The notes under the pieces: model-generated
What the model was told of the DNA's origin: nothing
The model's input: only the letters and a program-made list of their open reading frames with translations
Databases searched by the model: none
Source of the DNA: Asparagopsis taxiformis
Lineage: Eukaryota; Rhodophyta; Florideophyceae; Bonnemaisoniales; Bonnemaisoniaceae
Direction: 5' to 3'
DNA length: 64,000 bases
NCBI GenBank assembly: GCA_030407315.1
Contig: JALQPE010000083.1
Span: 399,947-463,946, forward strand
Shown: piece by piece, positions 50,591-60,865 of the stretch
Position numbering within the stretch: the first letter of the stretch is position 1
How the letters are laid out: every line of letters begins with the position of its first letter
Program-made: the position numbers and the translations under genes

Positions 50591-52480
50591 TTAATACTTC
50601 TCAAAGTCGATTCCTTCCTTTTCGCGGAGAGATTTTGCATGTTCATCTACAGCTTTCAGCACCATTTCTTGTTTAGTGCGCTGAGCTGCAGCCTCAGCGG
50701 TTTCTTTTTGTCGCAGATTTCGCAATTCGTTGATTTCATGTTGTTCAGAAATGTTGCGAGCTCGCTCCTTTTTCCGTCTCTCTGCTTCAGCGTAGACATC
50801 CTCAAACAACGGCTTAATGAATAGATTGCTGATCGTAATTTCGTTTTCTTCCCTATCGCGTGCAATGATGTCTTCCGGGGAATTCCGCATCAAGGCCGAG
50901 GTGACAGGTGCTAGTTCTTTACGCAAAGGATCGTCGTCAGACAGACCTTCTAGAGCCATTCGCTTTGTCTCTTCGTCCCCATAAGCAATGGCATGTGCGC
51001 GAGATAGCTGGACGCGAATAGCATGCGCTACAGTGCAGGAATGTTTCTGAGAGATCTTGGCGTCTGTGCAAAGACTTTGTGCGAATAATTCAGGAGAGTT
51101 CATGCACCCGCTTGCAAGGTCCCATTCGAACTCATCACGAAGGACTTGAGTGGTTTCTCCCTCCTTAAGTTCCACCACAATTTTCAGAAGTCGACGATTT
51201 TCTGAGGGTTCAGACATGGGCGGCGGCGGGCAAATTACTCCCGCCTCAAACAGGCATCGGCGAATTTGCATTGCTACAAGCGTCGAAAACTCTGCTGGCA
51301 ATGATCGTGCTAGTCGGATTCGCTCAGCGACTTCTTCAGGTGAAAGGAACCGCTCATTGACATCCCATTGTGTGTAGGTGTGCAAGATGCGACCATGTGC
51401 CTGGACAAAGATTTCAATGGGGATCAGCATTGGCTCTGAATCATTGTAATCACTGCTCCATTTTGATGCAACGAGGGTATGGTACGCTTGCTCTACAGCT
51501 ACAGTAGGAGTGAGCTCTTGCTTATCATCTTCAAATTGTGGAAAGGCCGAACGTGGGCGCTTTGTCCTTGATTGGCGCTGTTGTGCACGTCGCGTACGTT
51601 CTGAGAGAACTGGAGTCTTGAGATGTTTTGCTAAACCGGAGCTAGGAGGCGGTGGCGGTAATGCCGATGTAGGCATTACGGGGGTTGACAACGGAGGCAG
51701 AGTCGATTCTATGGGTTGTGGGGGCTTTACCCATGGCGCTGGCTCCAACTGGGGAGGTGGAGGAGGTGGTACAGGGGGACGAGCATTAGACGGTGTTTCA
51801 GTCTCAGTTGGTGGGGGTGGTGCGGCCGCTGTCATTGTGAGTGGCGCAACTTGTTGTGGCTGTGATGTTGGCATATACGCTGGAGACGGCCTACTCAAAG
51901 CGCGAGAGCCCGAGCGTGCTTCCTCCAGAAATTGGTCCAGTGAACCATCAGCAAACTTCTGAACAAATATATTGAGACGCTCTTCAATGTTGCGCTGGTT
52001 ACCTCTGAAGAGGCCACGAACATAGTGACTGAGACTACCTTGAGAAACACCCGACACATGAGAGACGAAGGATTGGGTAATTAAGCTCTTATTCATGTAC
52101 AAAATGGCGCGCAGCAAATGAAGCGTATCAGTTTCGTACTGGGAGGAGGCTCGAGGATGGGTCCATTTTGCTGCGATTTCATGTGCAACCGCGTTAATAC
52201 GTTCCCAGCGAGCACCGGACTGCACGGGGGGCAGAGGGGCGTTTTTGCTGAGCGGTTCCACAGATGAGCCTAGTAGAGCTGGTAGCATGCTTATGCTTTG
52301 TCGACGATTGGCAGAGGGTCGATGCACATGTACTCTTGTGGATCTCGGAGCCTCTGTGACGGAAAGGGCAGCGGCGGATGCGGCATCACCTGCAGCAGCT
52401 GATGCGGCGGCGGCAGCAGCCGCCATCATAGCGCGAAGCGCTTCTGGTGACGGAGCTGCGGCGGTGGTGGCACCTCTCAT
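50591..52480 (-). CDS. SNF5/SMARCB1 chromatin-remodelling subunit with an N-terminal helix-turn-helix-like region
   Basis: 629 residues from the ATG at 52480. SNF5 is a core subunit of SWI/SNF remodellers. The SNF5 domain (about 340-497) contains the first repeat (MLIPIEIFVQ...TYTQWDVNERFLSPEEVAERI) and the second (RLLKIVVELKEGETTQVLRDEFEWDLASG...LFAQSLCTD...AIRVQLS), with the usual spacing. Ahead of it lies an Ala-rich start (MMAAAAAAASAAAGDAAS), a folded-looking region at 92-175 with a helix-turn-helix pattern (ITQSFVSHVSGVSQGSLSHYVRG), and a Pro-rich linker (200-290). A helical, charged C-terminus (YAEAERRKKERARN...) ends the protein. The N-terminal region is unlike the winged-helix of animal SMARCB1 as I know it. 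The assignment rests on the SNF5 domain. Confidence 0.85.
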   Translation of the reverse strand: MRGATTAAAPSPEALRAMMAAAAAAASAAAGDAASAAALSVTEAPRSTRVHVHRPSANRRQSISMLPALLGSSVEPLSKNAPLPPVQSGARWERINAVAHEIAAKWTHPRASSQYETDTLHLLRAILYMNKSLITQSFVSHVSGVSQGSLSHYVRGLFRGNQRNIEERLNIFVQKFADGSLDQFLEEARSGSRALSRPSPAYMPTSQPQQVAPLTMTAAAPPPPTETETPSNARPPVPPPPPPQLEPAPWVKPPQPIESTLPPLSTPVMPTSALPPPPPSSGLAKHLKTPVLSERTRRAQQRQSRTKRPRSAFPQFEDDKQELTPTVAVEQAYHTLVASKWSSDYNDSEPMLIPIEIFVQAHGRILHTYTQWDVNERFLSPEEVAERIRLARSLPAEFSTLVAMQIRRCLFEAGVICPPPPMSEPSENRRLLKIVVELKEGETTQVLRDEFEWDLASGCMNSPELFAQSLCTDAKISQKHSCTVAHAIRVQLSRAHAIAYGDEETKRMALEGLSDDDPLRKELAPVTSALMRNSPEDIIARDREENEITISNLFIKPLFEDVYAEAERRKKERARNISEQHEINELRNLRQKETAEAAAQRTKQEMVLKAVDEHAKSLREKEGIDFEKY

Positions 52481-53645
52481 AATGATCAAATGTGCGAACA
52501 CTGAACAATACAAATTGGAGGTGTAGTGTGAAAGTGTTGGTTGTGACGGCAACAGAATTTGCGACGAGATGGTGAGAGCGCCGGAGCGCCGATGGCGGGA
52601 AAGGAAAGTTGCTGCGGTCTATCGGACATTCGCGGAAACACGAGCATAGCCAACACGTGCGCTCAGTGACCGAAATGGTGGACAGTGTGCGTGCATCTGT
52701 TTGTATCAATTAGAGCTGTTGGGAACGAAACGTGTATGCAGTAAGTCATAAATATGGGGAATTACTTTTTCCAAAATGGAATTTTCGACCGTTATTTTGC
52801 AATTTGTTACTGCACTTGTTTTTTCGGATAACACGAGTTGCGGATGAGATTTACTCGGCACTTCGGTTCCAAGCGTTCTGTACCGCTATTGAAACCAAGG
52901 GATCATATCGCGGGTGGAGCCACCATTTATGTCTGGAACAACTGCCGTGACATCAACCTGATTTCATTAGATTTCGGGAGAGATGGTATCGTTCTGGGGA
53001 AATGCTGAGGAAAGTGCTCTCAGATTGGTGACAAGTGTCCACATAGTACACGTGGGAAACTTTCCAAACCTAGCTGCTTCCATGAAGTCCGCATGATGAT
53101 GAATTGTTAAAAGTGATCGTGCGAGTCATCACAAGACTAATTTAGTATCCTCAATGAGGATTCCGCTCACACGTACGATGCTGTCGTGGCATTTGCAATT
53201 CATCAATGTTGCACATCAAGTTACCTAATCCCTTTGCGAGCTCACATTTCACAATGAAATGAATACATTTAAGTAGAAAACTGGCAACGCGGCCGCAGTA
53301 GAAATAAACTTTTCGCCCTAGCATCAACGCACCTGAAACTTCACACATGAGTTGACTTCGCAAACTGCCTATCAGTTATTCTTAATCCGCTCCATCAATC
53401 ACATTTGGCGTATTCCCATCACGATGAATCTTCAGGAGACAGAGCCATACAATATTTCAAGCACTGCAACTCTCTCTCCAGATGCCTCTTTGGTTTCCCC
53501 GAAATAGCTTCGATGAAAATCCTAATGCATCATCTTGGCAATTTTGTAACTAATCTTACCAAGCATACAGCCCTTCTCAAAGTTCTAGCCGACAAAACAA
53601 TCCATGAAAGACATACTCTCGCACTTACTCTACTGGCATGTACAA
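52481..53645. other. Intergenic region
   Basis: 1.16 kb between the SNF5 start and the last PP5 exon. Short frames (for example 53405-53716) lack an ATG and motifs. The first 200 bp next to SNF5 are presumably its promoter. Confidence 0.35.
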
Positions 53646-55182
53646 TTAGAAAAACGATGACGCATACTGCATTGGCCTCACATCCGGGTGCTGTTCTCAC
53701 GATGAAAAGAAATTAGTTAGTTCGCTTGGCAACAAAACGGTCGACAAATAAAGACAATCCTCAACTTACTGGTACCGCAGAGAACTGCACAATGTTGGGC
53801 TCCATTTTGTGATCAAAACGAATAAATGCCCCCTTGTTCCCCATCTGATCACAATAGTTCGGTGCCGAGAAAATAGTTATCAGCCGCCCATCCGCTGCAA
53901 TCTCATAACCTTCATCTTTCATTTCATGGGAGCGTACAACCAAATCTAAGCCGTTGTTATCCAGGAAGCGATGTGTGACATCTGGTCCAAACGCAACTCC
54001 GATGCCGCGCTTGGAAGGTCCCCATCCGTTCGCCTCCTGCGGATCGCTCCAAAGCATTTCTGCCATTAAACCAAAGTCTGGTTCACAGTTACGGTTCAGT
54101 GCATTGATCTCTGCAAGAGTAACACCATCCTTCGAAAACAACCCGCCATGAAAAATAAACGCCTTTCGCCCGTCAGGTTCGCTGGAACCATCCAGGATAT
54201 ACGCTAATGGTAGACTTTGGAAAAACTCAGTGAATAGGTTGAAACATGTTTCTGTATACTTCGCCCGCACCTCACCTTCAAACCCATAGATACGGTTCAT
54301 ATTTTGCGACTCATGATTCCCCCTTGTCAGGTGGACGGCTTCTGGACACCACACTTTAATGGCCAATAGCGTTAGTATCACTTCAACGCTGAACGAACCT
54401 CTGTCCACAAAGTCACCGTTGAAGACGTATGGATTATCCGCCGACGGTTTACCGTTCTCCTTAAATATAGAGTTGGCCAGGTCATAATATTGTCCATGGA
54501 CATCTCCACAGACTGTGATCTTTTCTCCTGCACGAACTGGTACTTCCACAATGTTTGGAAGTGTATCCATAATCTTTTTCGCAGCGAGAACAATCATGAC
54601 TGCATATTTCATATGAAGCTTTTCCTGATTACGGAATGTGTTCAACAGTTGCTCAACAAATTCAAGAGTTACTGTGCCGTCTTCCTGTATCCGAGGTCCA
54701 GTATAGGAATCATCTACGGTCATGCTGTCAACATCGATTGTATCAGAGACGCGCTGACGTAGAAATTCACTCTCTATGGCCTTTGCAAATGCCATCTCCC
54801 TGATTCGTCGTTCGCATTCTTTCAATTTCTGAGCAGCGTCCTTATCACCGGGCAGCATCTTGACTATTAGTGCATAGTCTTTCTTAGCATCCTTGTATTT
54901 ACTAAGAGAAAGGTACGCATTGCCACGACGGTAATACGCTTTCACGTAACTGGGGTTTCGTGCGAGTGCCTCTGTTGCATCGCTGATAGCAAGGCCGTAT
55001 TGCTCCATCTTGGCATGAGCATATGAGCGATTCCCAAGAAGCACCGCCTGAACTTTGTCATCAGCACCTATGAGCTGAGCATATTTCAGGGCCTTGGAGT
55101 ATAGTTCCGCAGCTTCTGAGAACTTGTTTGCCTTAAATGCCTCATTGGCCTTTGCTTTGATCTCGTCAATGGTAGAGGTCAT
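53646..55182 (-). CDS. PP5: Serine/threonine protein phosphatase 5 (TPR-PP2A type), two exons
   Basis: Exons 53770-55182 and 53646-53690 (transcribed in that order) join in frame through a 79-bp intron (donor GTAAGT, acceptor AACAG) to 485 residues. PP5 dephosphorylates clients bound to Hsp90 and is autoinhibited by its TPR domain. The first 120 residues hold three TPRs (ANEAFKANKFSEAAELYSKAL, GNRSYAHAKMEQYGLAISDA, RGNAYLSLSKYKDAKKDYA). The catalytic domain shows GDVHGQYYD, GDFVDRGSFSVE, RGNHES, HGGL and APNYCDQMGNKGAF. The 15-codon last exon restores the C-terminal VPHPDVRPM(Q)YASSFF tail that matches the family (human AVPHPNVKPM); without it the protein would end prematurely at SAVPVS. Confidence 0.95.
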
Positions 55183-56022
55183 GGTGTGTATGCACAGGGC
55201 CTGTCCACGATGAAGCGAAGCGATAGGGAAGTAGAGCAGAGTCTAACACTGGATCAGAACAGCAGTGTGAAGGCGTAATAGGCAAGAAGATGACAGCGTC
55301 TGTACAAAGAAAGATATGGGAAGGCAGTGCGTCGATTTCAACGGCGAGAGACAGGATCTGAATTTTTCTAGCGGTGGAACGTGAAGGCTGGCGTGCTGGG
55401 ATGTGAAAAGCAAAGCCAGTGAATGTTACAATAGACAATGAGTTCTCATATGTCAAAATGTACAGCTGAGCAGTTACTCGCAGAAGTAACACACGAGCGA
55501 AAGACTAAAAGCAAGAACGAACGGAAAGCGCGAGTCAGCTTTGGAGTTGCTCAAAAATCGTTGAGCAGTTGCGCGCAAGCGACGGTCTGATGTGCGGGCG
55601 AGGGCTAAGCTGTGACAAATGAACAGGAGCCCATTGGATTGATCCTGAAATTGTTCAATATGCTGTACACCTGTTAGACTATGGTTGGTTAGTTATAGAC
55701 CAATCATTGTGGAGCACTTGGAGCTTGAAAGATGTCTTATAATTGTTAAAAATATCGTACGTTTTGCAGAACACAGCAAATATATTAATGCCCCACCTTT
55801 GCGCGACGTGCTGCGCTTTGACCCCGTGCACAGTTTAAACAAGTTGTGGATGTTGAATTGTTTCCAGCCTTTCATTGCTTTGCACCATCGTCGTCCTGCG
55901 TCACACTGCTGGCTTTCAGCGTGCTGTCCATTACATCATGTTCAACACTTCAAATTCTTCTGGGCATACTCAGCCGCTTTCAAATTATTACTTGATGCTC
56001 GTGTAGAGGTCAACTTGCCGTT
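55183..56022. promoter_or_regulatory. Shared upstream region, PP5 and PHD-finger genes
   Basis: 840 bp between divergent starts. An AT-rich core lies at about 55680-55790. No defined element is identified. Confidence 0.35.
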
Positions 56023-56910
56023 ATGGCGGCTTCCCCAAAGCCCTCAGCCGCGCCTCCAGGGCCGCACCCACATATTTATGTCATCGACTCTTTCGTCATA
56101 GAAGCATACTCTTCTATCGCAGATGTCCCCTACGCCTCTGTCAGCGAGCAAAGAGGTAAAACCTTGAAAACATCTGAACATGAACGATTTGATGAACTCT
56201 ACGGAAGATGTCGAACTTGCATGGGTCACAAGAGTGGAGAACAGTTATTACTCTGTGATGATTGTGACCGCGGATTTCACATGACTTGTTTGGTGCCGAT
56301 CCTACGAGATGTTCCAAAGGGTGAATGGCATTGCCCCAAGTGTACTCGAGAACGGGTGCACAACTCTCACGTGAGAGCCACAGCTGTTGCAAATATGAAG
56401 AAGGTTATGACAGATGTCGGGAACAGGCCATCGCTACCGCTCAAGCTACAACTGAAATTACTAGACATTGCTGCGCCTGTCGTTGAAGTTGGTCGAATTA
56501 TCCCTCAGGAACCGAACGGGGTCCATTCAACAAAGCAAGTTGAAGTAGCTATTTTGCCTCCAAAATGTCGATTGAAGCGTCCTCGACAAATGGATGAGTC
56601 GAAATTGTGGGCTGGGAAAGAGGACACTCCAGTGTGTCTCACTAAGACGAGTCGCCAAAACGTTGAAAAGAGACTGCGGAGTATTTCATCGTTGGCGAGT
56701 GAACTGGCGCCCATTGCAAATCTTCTCAATGAGAGAGATGCATCTAACAAAATTAAATATGTACAGGACCATCTATGGACAAGATGGGGTTCACAGAATG
56801 GCTCACTACCAGAATCGTTATCCAACGGACTGGGCTCAAATCAGCGTCCCCCACACCCTACAAGACGAACTACTCGACGCGACTTGAACGGTAATGCAAG
56901 TCTGAGCTAA
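56023..56910 (+). CDS. PHD-finger protein
   Basis: 295 residues. A single C4HC3 PHD finger spans about 63-107 (CRTCMGHKSGEQLLLCDDC...GFHMTCL...VPKGEWHCPKC), with the aromatic and acidic positions that in related fingers read histone H3. The sequence around it (LLLCDDCDRGFHMTCL...PKGEW) is like the PHD of plant ATXR5/6, but no SET domain follows. A conserved-looking N-terminal extension precedes it (IYVIDSFVIEAY...). The C-terminal part is basic with a helical stretch (NVEKRLRSISSLASELAPIANLL) and a Pro/Arg-rich tail. The probable role is histone reading in a chromatin complex; the partner is unknown. It converges on the PfkB gene. Confidence 0.85.
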   Translation: MAASPKPSAAPPGPHPHIYVIDSFVIEAYSSIADVPYASVSEQRGKTLKTSEHERFDELYGRCRTCMGHKSGEQLLLCDDCDRGFHMTCLVPILRDVPKGEWHCPKCTRERVHNSHVRATAVANMKKVMTDVGNRPSLPLKLQLKLLDIAAPVVEVGRIIPQEPNGVHSTKQVEVAILPPKCRLKRPRQMDESKLWAGKEDTPVCLTKTSRQNVEKRLRSISSLASELAPIANLLNERDASNKIKYVQDHLWTRWGSQNGSLPESLSNGLGSNQRPPHPTRRTTRRDLNGNASLS

Positions 56911-57175
56911 TGCCTGATGCAAATAACAAATGGCTGCGGTTGGTAGTTTCGTTGAAGGTGTGAAAACCTCTACGGTGATATGCCACACATTTAGGAGCAG
57001 CTGCAAAAAGGTGACGTAGGTAGGGTCAGCTAAAGTAACATTACGATGGACACAGTGTTGGATACAGTAGCGTAACAAATTTGCCACACAAAGGTAGGTA
57101 GAGTTCAACGCGGGAAAGGTGCGTGTGCAGCGATGGTCGGCTGCCTCAAAAAAATTTGGCGCATAGATAAGATAA

Positions 57176-58393
57176 TTATGACGAAATGTGGCTGACACTT
57201 GGACTTGGACTGAGCTTGGATAGCAGACCAGGCGCTACTTCTTCTCTGCGAGGTAGGCCAGTGCGCGACCCCACATCCTGAATTTTGGCGGCGGCAACAC
57301 GAGAAGCTAGGCATAACATGGTTTCATGGTCCAGGTTGGCTACAAGGCCATAGGCTATAGCACCAATAAAGGCGTCACCTGCACCAGTTGTGTCCACAAC
57401 GTTGTTGACAGCCCATACTGGACACTCGAGAACTTCGTACTTTTGTCCGGACGTCGGTGACTCAAATTCACTAGTGCTTATATGCAGCGGTAAATCGTGT
57501 CCCTTCTCACGCAGAGTTTGTCTCTGCACCATCATACTGCCCATGGAGCCGAGCGTTGAAATGACAAATTTGGCATTAAAAGTCTCAAGAATGTCTTGCA
57601 ACGCTTCAGCTCTGCTGGAGGCATTGGGGGCAAACAAAAATGGATACGTACTGTTTGTGACTATATAGTCGGCGAAAGGCACCAGAGCACGAATGTGAGG
57701 ACGTTCACGTTCAATGTCAAGAAGAATGGGAATTGCTCTCCTGCGGGCGTACTTGGCGAGTTGAATTGCTGCAAGAGTGTGGCGACCGTCTACCATTAGC
57801 AAGTCCACTCCATCTAGCATGTCTTCACTAACGTCATCAGGGGACAAATCTTCGTCACAAATAGTAGCCAAACAGGTTCTGGTTCCAGTAGTTTTGTCCA
57901 CCACGACATAAACGAAGGAGGTGTTAATTCCCTTCTTACATTGGATGTGCTGAATATCAATACCGTCATCGCGAAGCTCGTCCAGAGCGGCTCGGCCATT
58001 GATGTCGTCGCCGACTTTAGAAACAAAAGTGCATCGCACACCCAGTCTTCTGAGAGCGGTCATGGCATTGGCAGTGTTTCCACCACCCATGACAGAGATG
58101 CTCTTGGTTCGAACTTTCTCATCTGGCTGGGGGAAACGGTCTACATTGGCGAGCATGTCCACACCAGTCATACCAAGGCCGAGCACATGAATGGAGCGCA
58201 ATTCCGGAGCAATAGGAACTGGCGGTTTTGCGGAGGAATTCATTGTGAAGTGTGGGTGGGCGCAATTTTGTTTATTGCGATGATAGATAGTTGGGGTGGG
58301 AGAGGAGAGAGCATGTTGGGGACAGAAGACGGTGGTGCGACTGCTCGGACGGCAGAGCAGCGGGACAGAAAATGCAGCGGTGAGTGTAGCCAT
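57176..58393 (-). CDS. PfkB-family carbohydrate kinase, probably organellar
   Basis: 405 residues. PfkB kinases phosphorylate sugars or nucleosides with ATP. The N-terminal motif with the GG pair (VMGGGNTANAMTALRRLG, about 101-118) and the C-terminal signature with the catalytic base (DTTGAGDAFIGA, D340) are both intact, as is the interior VDGRH segment. The first 50 residues (MATLTAAFSVPLLCRPSSRTT...) are Ser/Thr/Pro-rich and acid-free, a transit-like extension; a second ATG at residue 51 could yield a cytosolic form. The substrate (ribose, fructose, adenosine or another) cannot be read from sequence. The gene is divergent from the methyltransferase gene. Confidence 0.88.
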   Translation of the reverse strand: MATLTAAFSVPLLCRPSSRTTVFCPQHALSSPTPTIYHRNKQNCAHPHFTMNSSAKPPVPIAPELRSIHVLGLGMTGVDMLANVDRFPQPDEKVRTKSISVMGGGNTANAMTALRRLGVRCTFVSKVGDDINGRAALDELRDDGIDIQHIQCKKGINTSFVYVVVDKTTGTRTCLATICDEDLSPDDVSEDMLDGVDLLMVDGRHTLAAIQLAKYARRRAIPILLDIERERPHIRALVPFADYIVTNSTYPFLFAPNASSRAEALQDILETFNAKFVISTLGSMGSMMVQRQTLREKGHDLPLHISTSEFESPTSGQKYEVLECPVWAVNNVVDTTGAGDAFIGAIAYGLVANLDHETMLCLASRVAAAKIQDVGSRTGLPRREEVAPGLLSKLSPSPSVSHISS

Positions 58394-58825
58394 GGTGGAA
58401 TGACTGGTAGGTGAGCAACGAGTAGCACTACTAGGAATGAACTATATAGATTGGAAAAGTGTTTGTACTTGTGGCATTTGCGAATTGTATGTTTTACACA
58501 TAAAAGTTGGATTGACTCGGCTCGTCCACTACCAAGAGAGTGCTGCGTATATAACGGAACGTTGTGTTCCAATGATCTGGTTACCCGAGGGTACAATGCA
58601 TGTGCCGCTGACATAGGGCGGACCTGTTGTTCAATTTTAGCCACATTTTCCGCAGATCAAGCACGGTGCACGCGGCTGTCCGCGACCAGCCTGCAACGAC
58701 ATCCGCCTCCGAACGCTAATGCAGCCAATTGACCCATCAGCAGCCACTCATTGCGTGCAAAAAGATACCACTATTGCATTCGTCCAATCCGAGGCACCAA
58801 TCTCCAATCCAGCGCTCGTTACAAC
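58394..58825. promoter_or_regulatory. Shared upstream region, PfkB and methyltransferase genes
   Basis: 432 bp between divergent starts. The + strand is C-rich from about 58670 to 58825, the leader type of this window. Confidence 0.35.
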
Positions 58826-59836
58826 ATGGCGTGTAGCGCCTTCATCACTGCCTTGCCTGCCACTTTCACTTCGCCCAGGCTGCCCAACTTATTCAACAGT
58901 CATCGGCATGTGCGCGCGTGCGCCGCACACACACCAATCGCCTTTGTACTGTCACACTTCGAAGCTTCCGATTTGCTGGCACTCCAACCAACAGCACGAC
59001 CGCAACCAACCATCATCCCCGGTCCTTTCTCTGTCGATCTCGGCGCAACATCTCTGCCCCACATCGCTGTGCAGCATGATGGCATTTCTACTCACCCGTC
59101 CGAGCCCCCTGTCGCGACATGGCGCGAGCTCGCCAAAATGAGCAAGAAAGGGCGCAGCGGCGCGTATGAGTGCTACACAGACGGTGAAACGGTACCGCAA
59201 AAAATTGCTGCAATTAGCGACATTACACAACGCACCGCGTCTCTCTACCCATGCGCACGCAACAAGCCGCCCACATTGTTGCTCGGCGGCTTTGGCATGC
59301 ACCGTATCAAGAACAGTGACCCCGCCGCCGATACGCGCGCCAAAATTCAAGCCGTGGGTGAACAGCGCTTACGCGGACATGTGCTGGATGTATGCACCGG
59401 ACTGGGCTACACGGCTATTGCTGCCGCGCAACATGACGCTGTTTCCAAAGTGACCACAATTGAGTTAGACCCCATGGTTGTGGCCATACAGAGGCGAAAC
59501 CCGTGGTCTCGAAGCTTGTTCGATCATGGAAAGATCGAGAGATTAGTTGGTGATGCGTGCGATTATTTAAAGCAGCTGGGTGATGATTCTTTCAACGTGA
59601 TCATTCACGACCCGCCAGCGCAAGCCATGGCTGGCGAACTTTACAGTGGCGAGTTCTATAAGCAACTGAGGAGGGTTTGCGCTCGCAACGCGGTGCTGTT
59701 CCACTACATCGGTGATCCGGCAAGTCAGGAGAGTGGGCGATTGTTTCGTGGTGTTGCAAAGCGTCTAGCCGAGGAGCGATTCTCGGCCATTAAAACCAAT
59801 GCGCTGGCGTACGGTCTAACAGCGATTGCAACGTAA
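58826..59836 (+). CDS. COG2521-type (archaeal-type) SAM-dependent methyltransferase, organelle-targeted
   Basis: 336 residues from the ATG at 58826. The Rossmann motif I (HVLDVCTGLGYTAIAA, about 185-200), acidic loop (TTIELDPMVV), RRNPWSRSLF, a GDA segment, HDPP (261-264) and AGELYSGEFYKQLRRVC...LFHYIGDP form a continuous pattern. From memory of the family, this is the COG2521 'predicted archaeal methyltransferase', which has VLDTCTGLGYTAIEA, NPWSR and HDPPR..LAGELYS. The leader segment GMHRI...DPAADTRAKI also fits that family. Residues 1-50 lack acids except near the end and resemble a transit peptide. The substrate is unknown; a class I methyltransferase acting on a small molecule or RNA is expected. 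The start is the first ATG after a C-rich leader. Confidence 0.78.
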   Translation: MACSAFITALPATFTSPRLPNLFNSHRHVRACAAHTPIAFVLSHFEASDLLALQPTARPQPTIIPGPFSVDLGATSLPHIAVQHDGISTHPSEPPVATWRELAKMSKKGRSGAYECYTDGETVPQKIAAISDITQRTASLYPCARNKPPTLLLGGFGMHRIKNSDPAADTRAKIQAVGEQRLRGHVLDVCTGLGYTAIAAAQHDAVSKVTTIELDPMVVAIQRRNPWSRSLFDHGKIERLVGDACDYLKQLGDDSFNVIIHDPPAQAMAGELYSGEFYKQLRRVCARNAVLFHYIGDPASQESGRLFRGVAKRLAEERFSAIKTNALAYGLTAIAT

Positions 59837-60865
59837 AATGCGTTGTACAGTATTCGCGACAGTATTCTTGTCGCGAAATTGCAACGCTCTCTCAACCCAT
59901 ATTTTACTAAATTTTTAGAATACGCTATCCATCCACGTTGCAATTCGATAGCATCATCATCACTACATATACACATTTCTGCTTCACTACAAGCTCTACT
60001 ACTCATGCCTTTCGCTTCCGAGCCCATGCGCAGCATCATGTACCAATTTTGGAAGTATCTTGTGCAACATGTCTTCGCTATTGCCACAACTTCAAGCGCT
60101 GCTCAGAGCGATAAAACATCACAAATGACTACACCAACCGTCTCGGCTATTTGCGCAGCTCCAGAAATTATCCCCGACGACTTGTTCTTCATCAACTTTG
60201 ACTGCAACCGTTCTCACTGTGCAACAGAGAAGGCGCACAAGATTGACTGAAATACACTGACACTTTTGTACACTGAGCTTCTATGGACAACCGACACTGT
60301 CCTGCGACGGTGTACGCTTTTCACTAAACCTTCCGTGCACTCTTCCATTCTTCATGCACATATGTCTCCAATCCGAAAGCCATCGTCTCGTTCCACGTAC
60401 ACAACTGATCGTTCAACAAGCCATCACTGTATAACAAGGTATCCTATTTGACTAATCAAACCATACTTCACAGATATCCTCCTTAGCTCGGCTTGTAGTC
60501 GTGTTTCTCGTGAACCACAAACCATTCATGTCATGCATTGTTGTCCGATTTAACCGCATGTCTAATCTTTGAAACAAATTCTCAGTCATCCGACCTGCTA
60601 ATTTCTGTCCACCACTCTCAACAGAGACACTCGTTTGTACATCTACAAAACAGTCCATTTGTAAACCTTTTCCCCTTTTCAAAATGCCTGTTTTCTACTC
60701 CACTACTTTTCCCGACCATCCAACTTTTTGCCATCACTATTTCAACTATGCCTTGCAAGGTTTGCGTCGTTCAGTCACACACTTCAAAGCTTTCTCTTCC
60801 GTTTTCGACACTTCTAAATCTGCACTCAGGCCATTCTGGCACCTTGTAAACCGCGTCGCACGAAC
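59837..60865. other. Intergenic and leader region before the GT14 gene
   Basis: Besides one small frame (60005-60250, listed separately), 60250-60860 is C/T-rich on +. A 185-codon frame from the ATG at 60684 overlaps the glycosyltransferase start in another frame, so it is at most an upstream ORF. Confidence 0.4.
60005..60250 (+). CDS. Small hypothetical protein (81 residues)
   Basis: ATG at 60005 to a TGA at 60250. It has a short aromatic/hydrophobic N-terminus (IMYQFWKYLVQHVFAIA) and an acidic patch (PEIIPDDLFFINFD). No family is recognised. It sits in an otherwise empty stretch, so chance is a serious alternative. Confidence 0.3.
   Translation: MPFASEPMRSIMYQFWKYLVQHVFAIATTSSAAQSDKTSQMTTPTVSAICAAPEIIPDDLFFINFDCNRSHCATEKAHKID

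Noticed and set aside
53405..53716. 103-codon plus-strand frame
   Set aside because: No ATG start; overlaps the last PP5 exon on the other strand.
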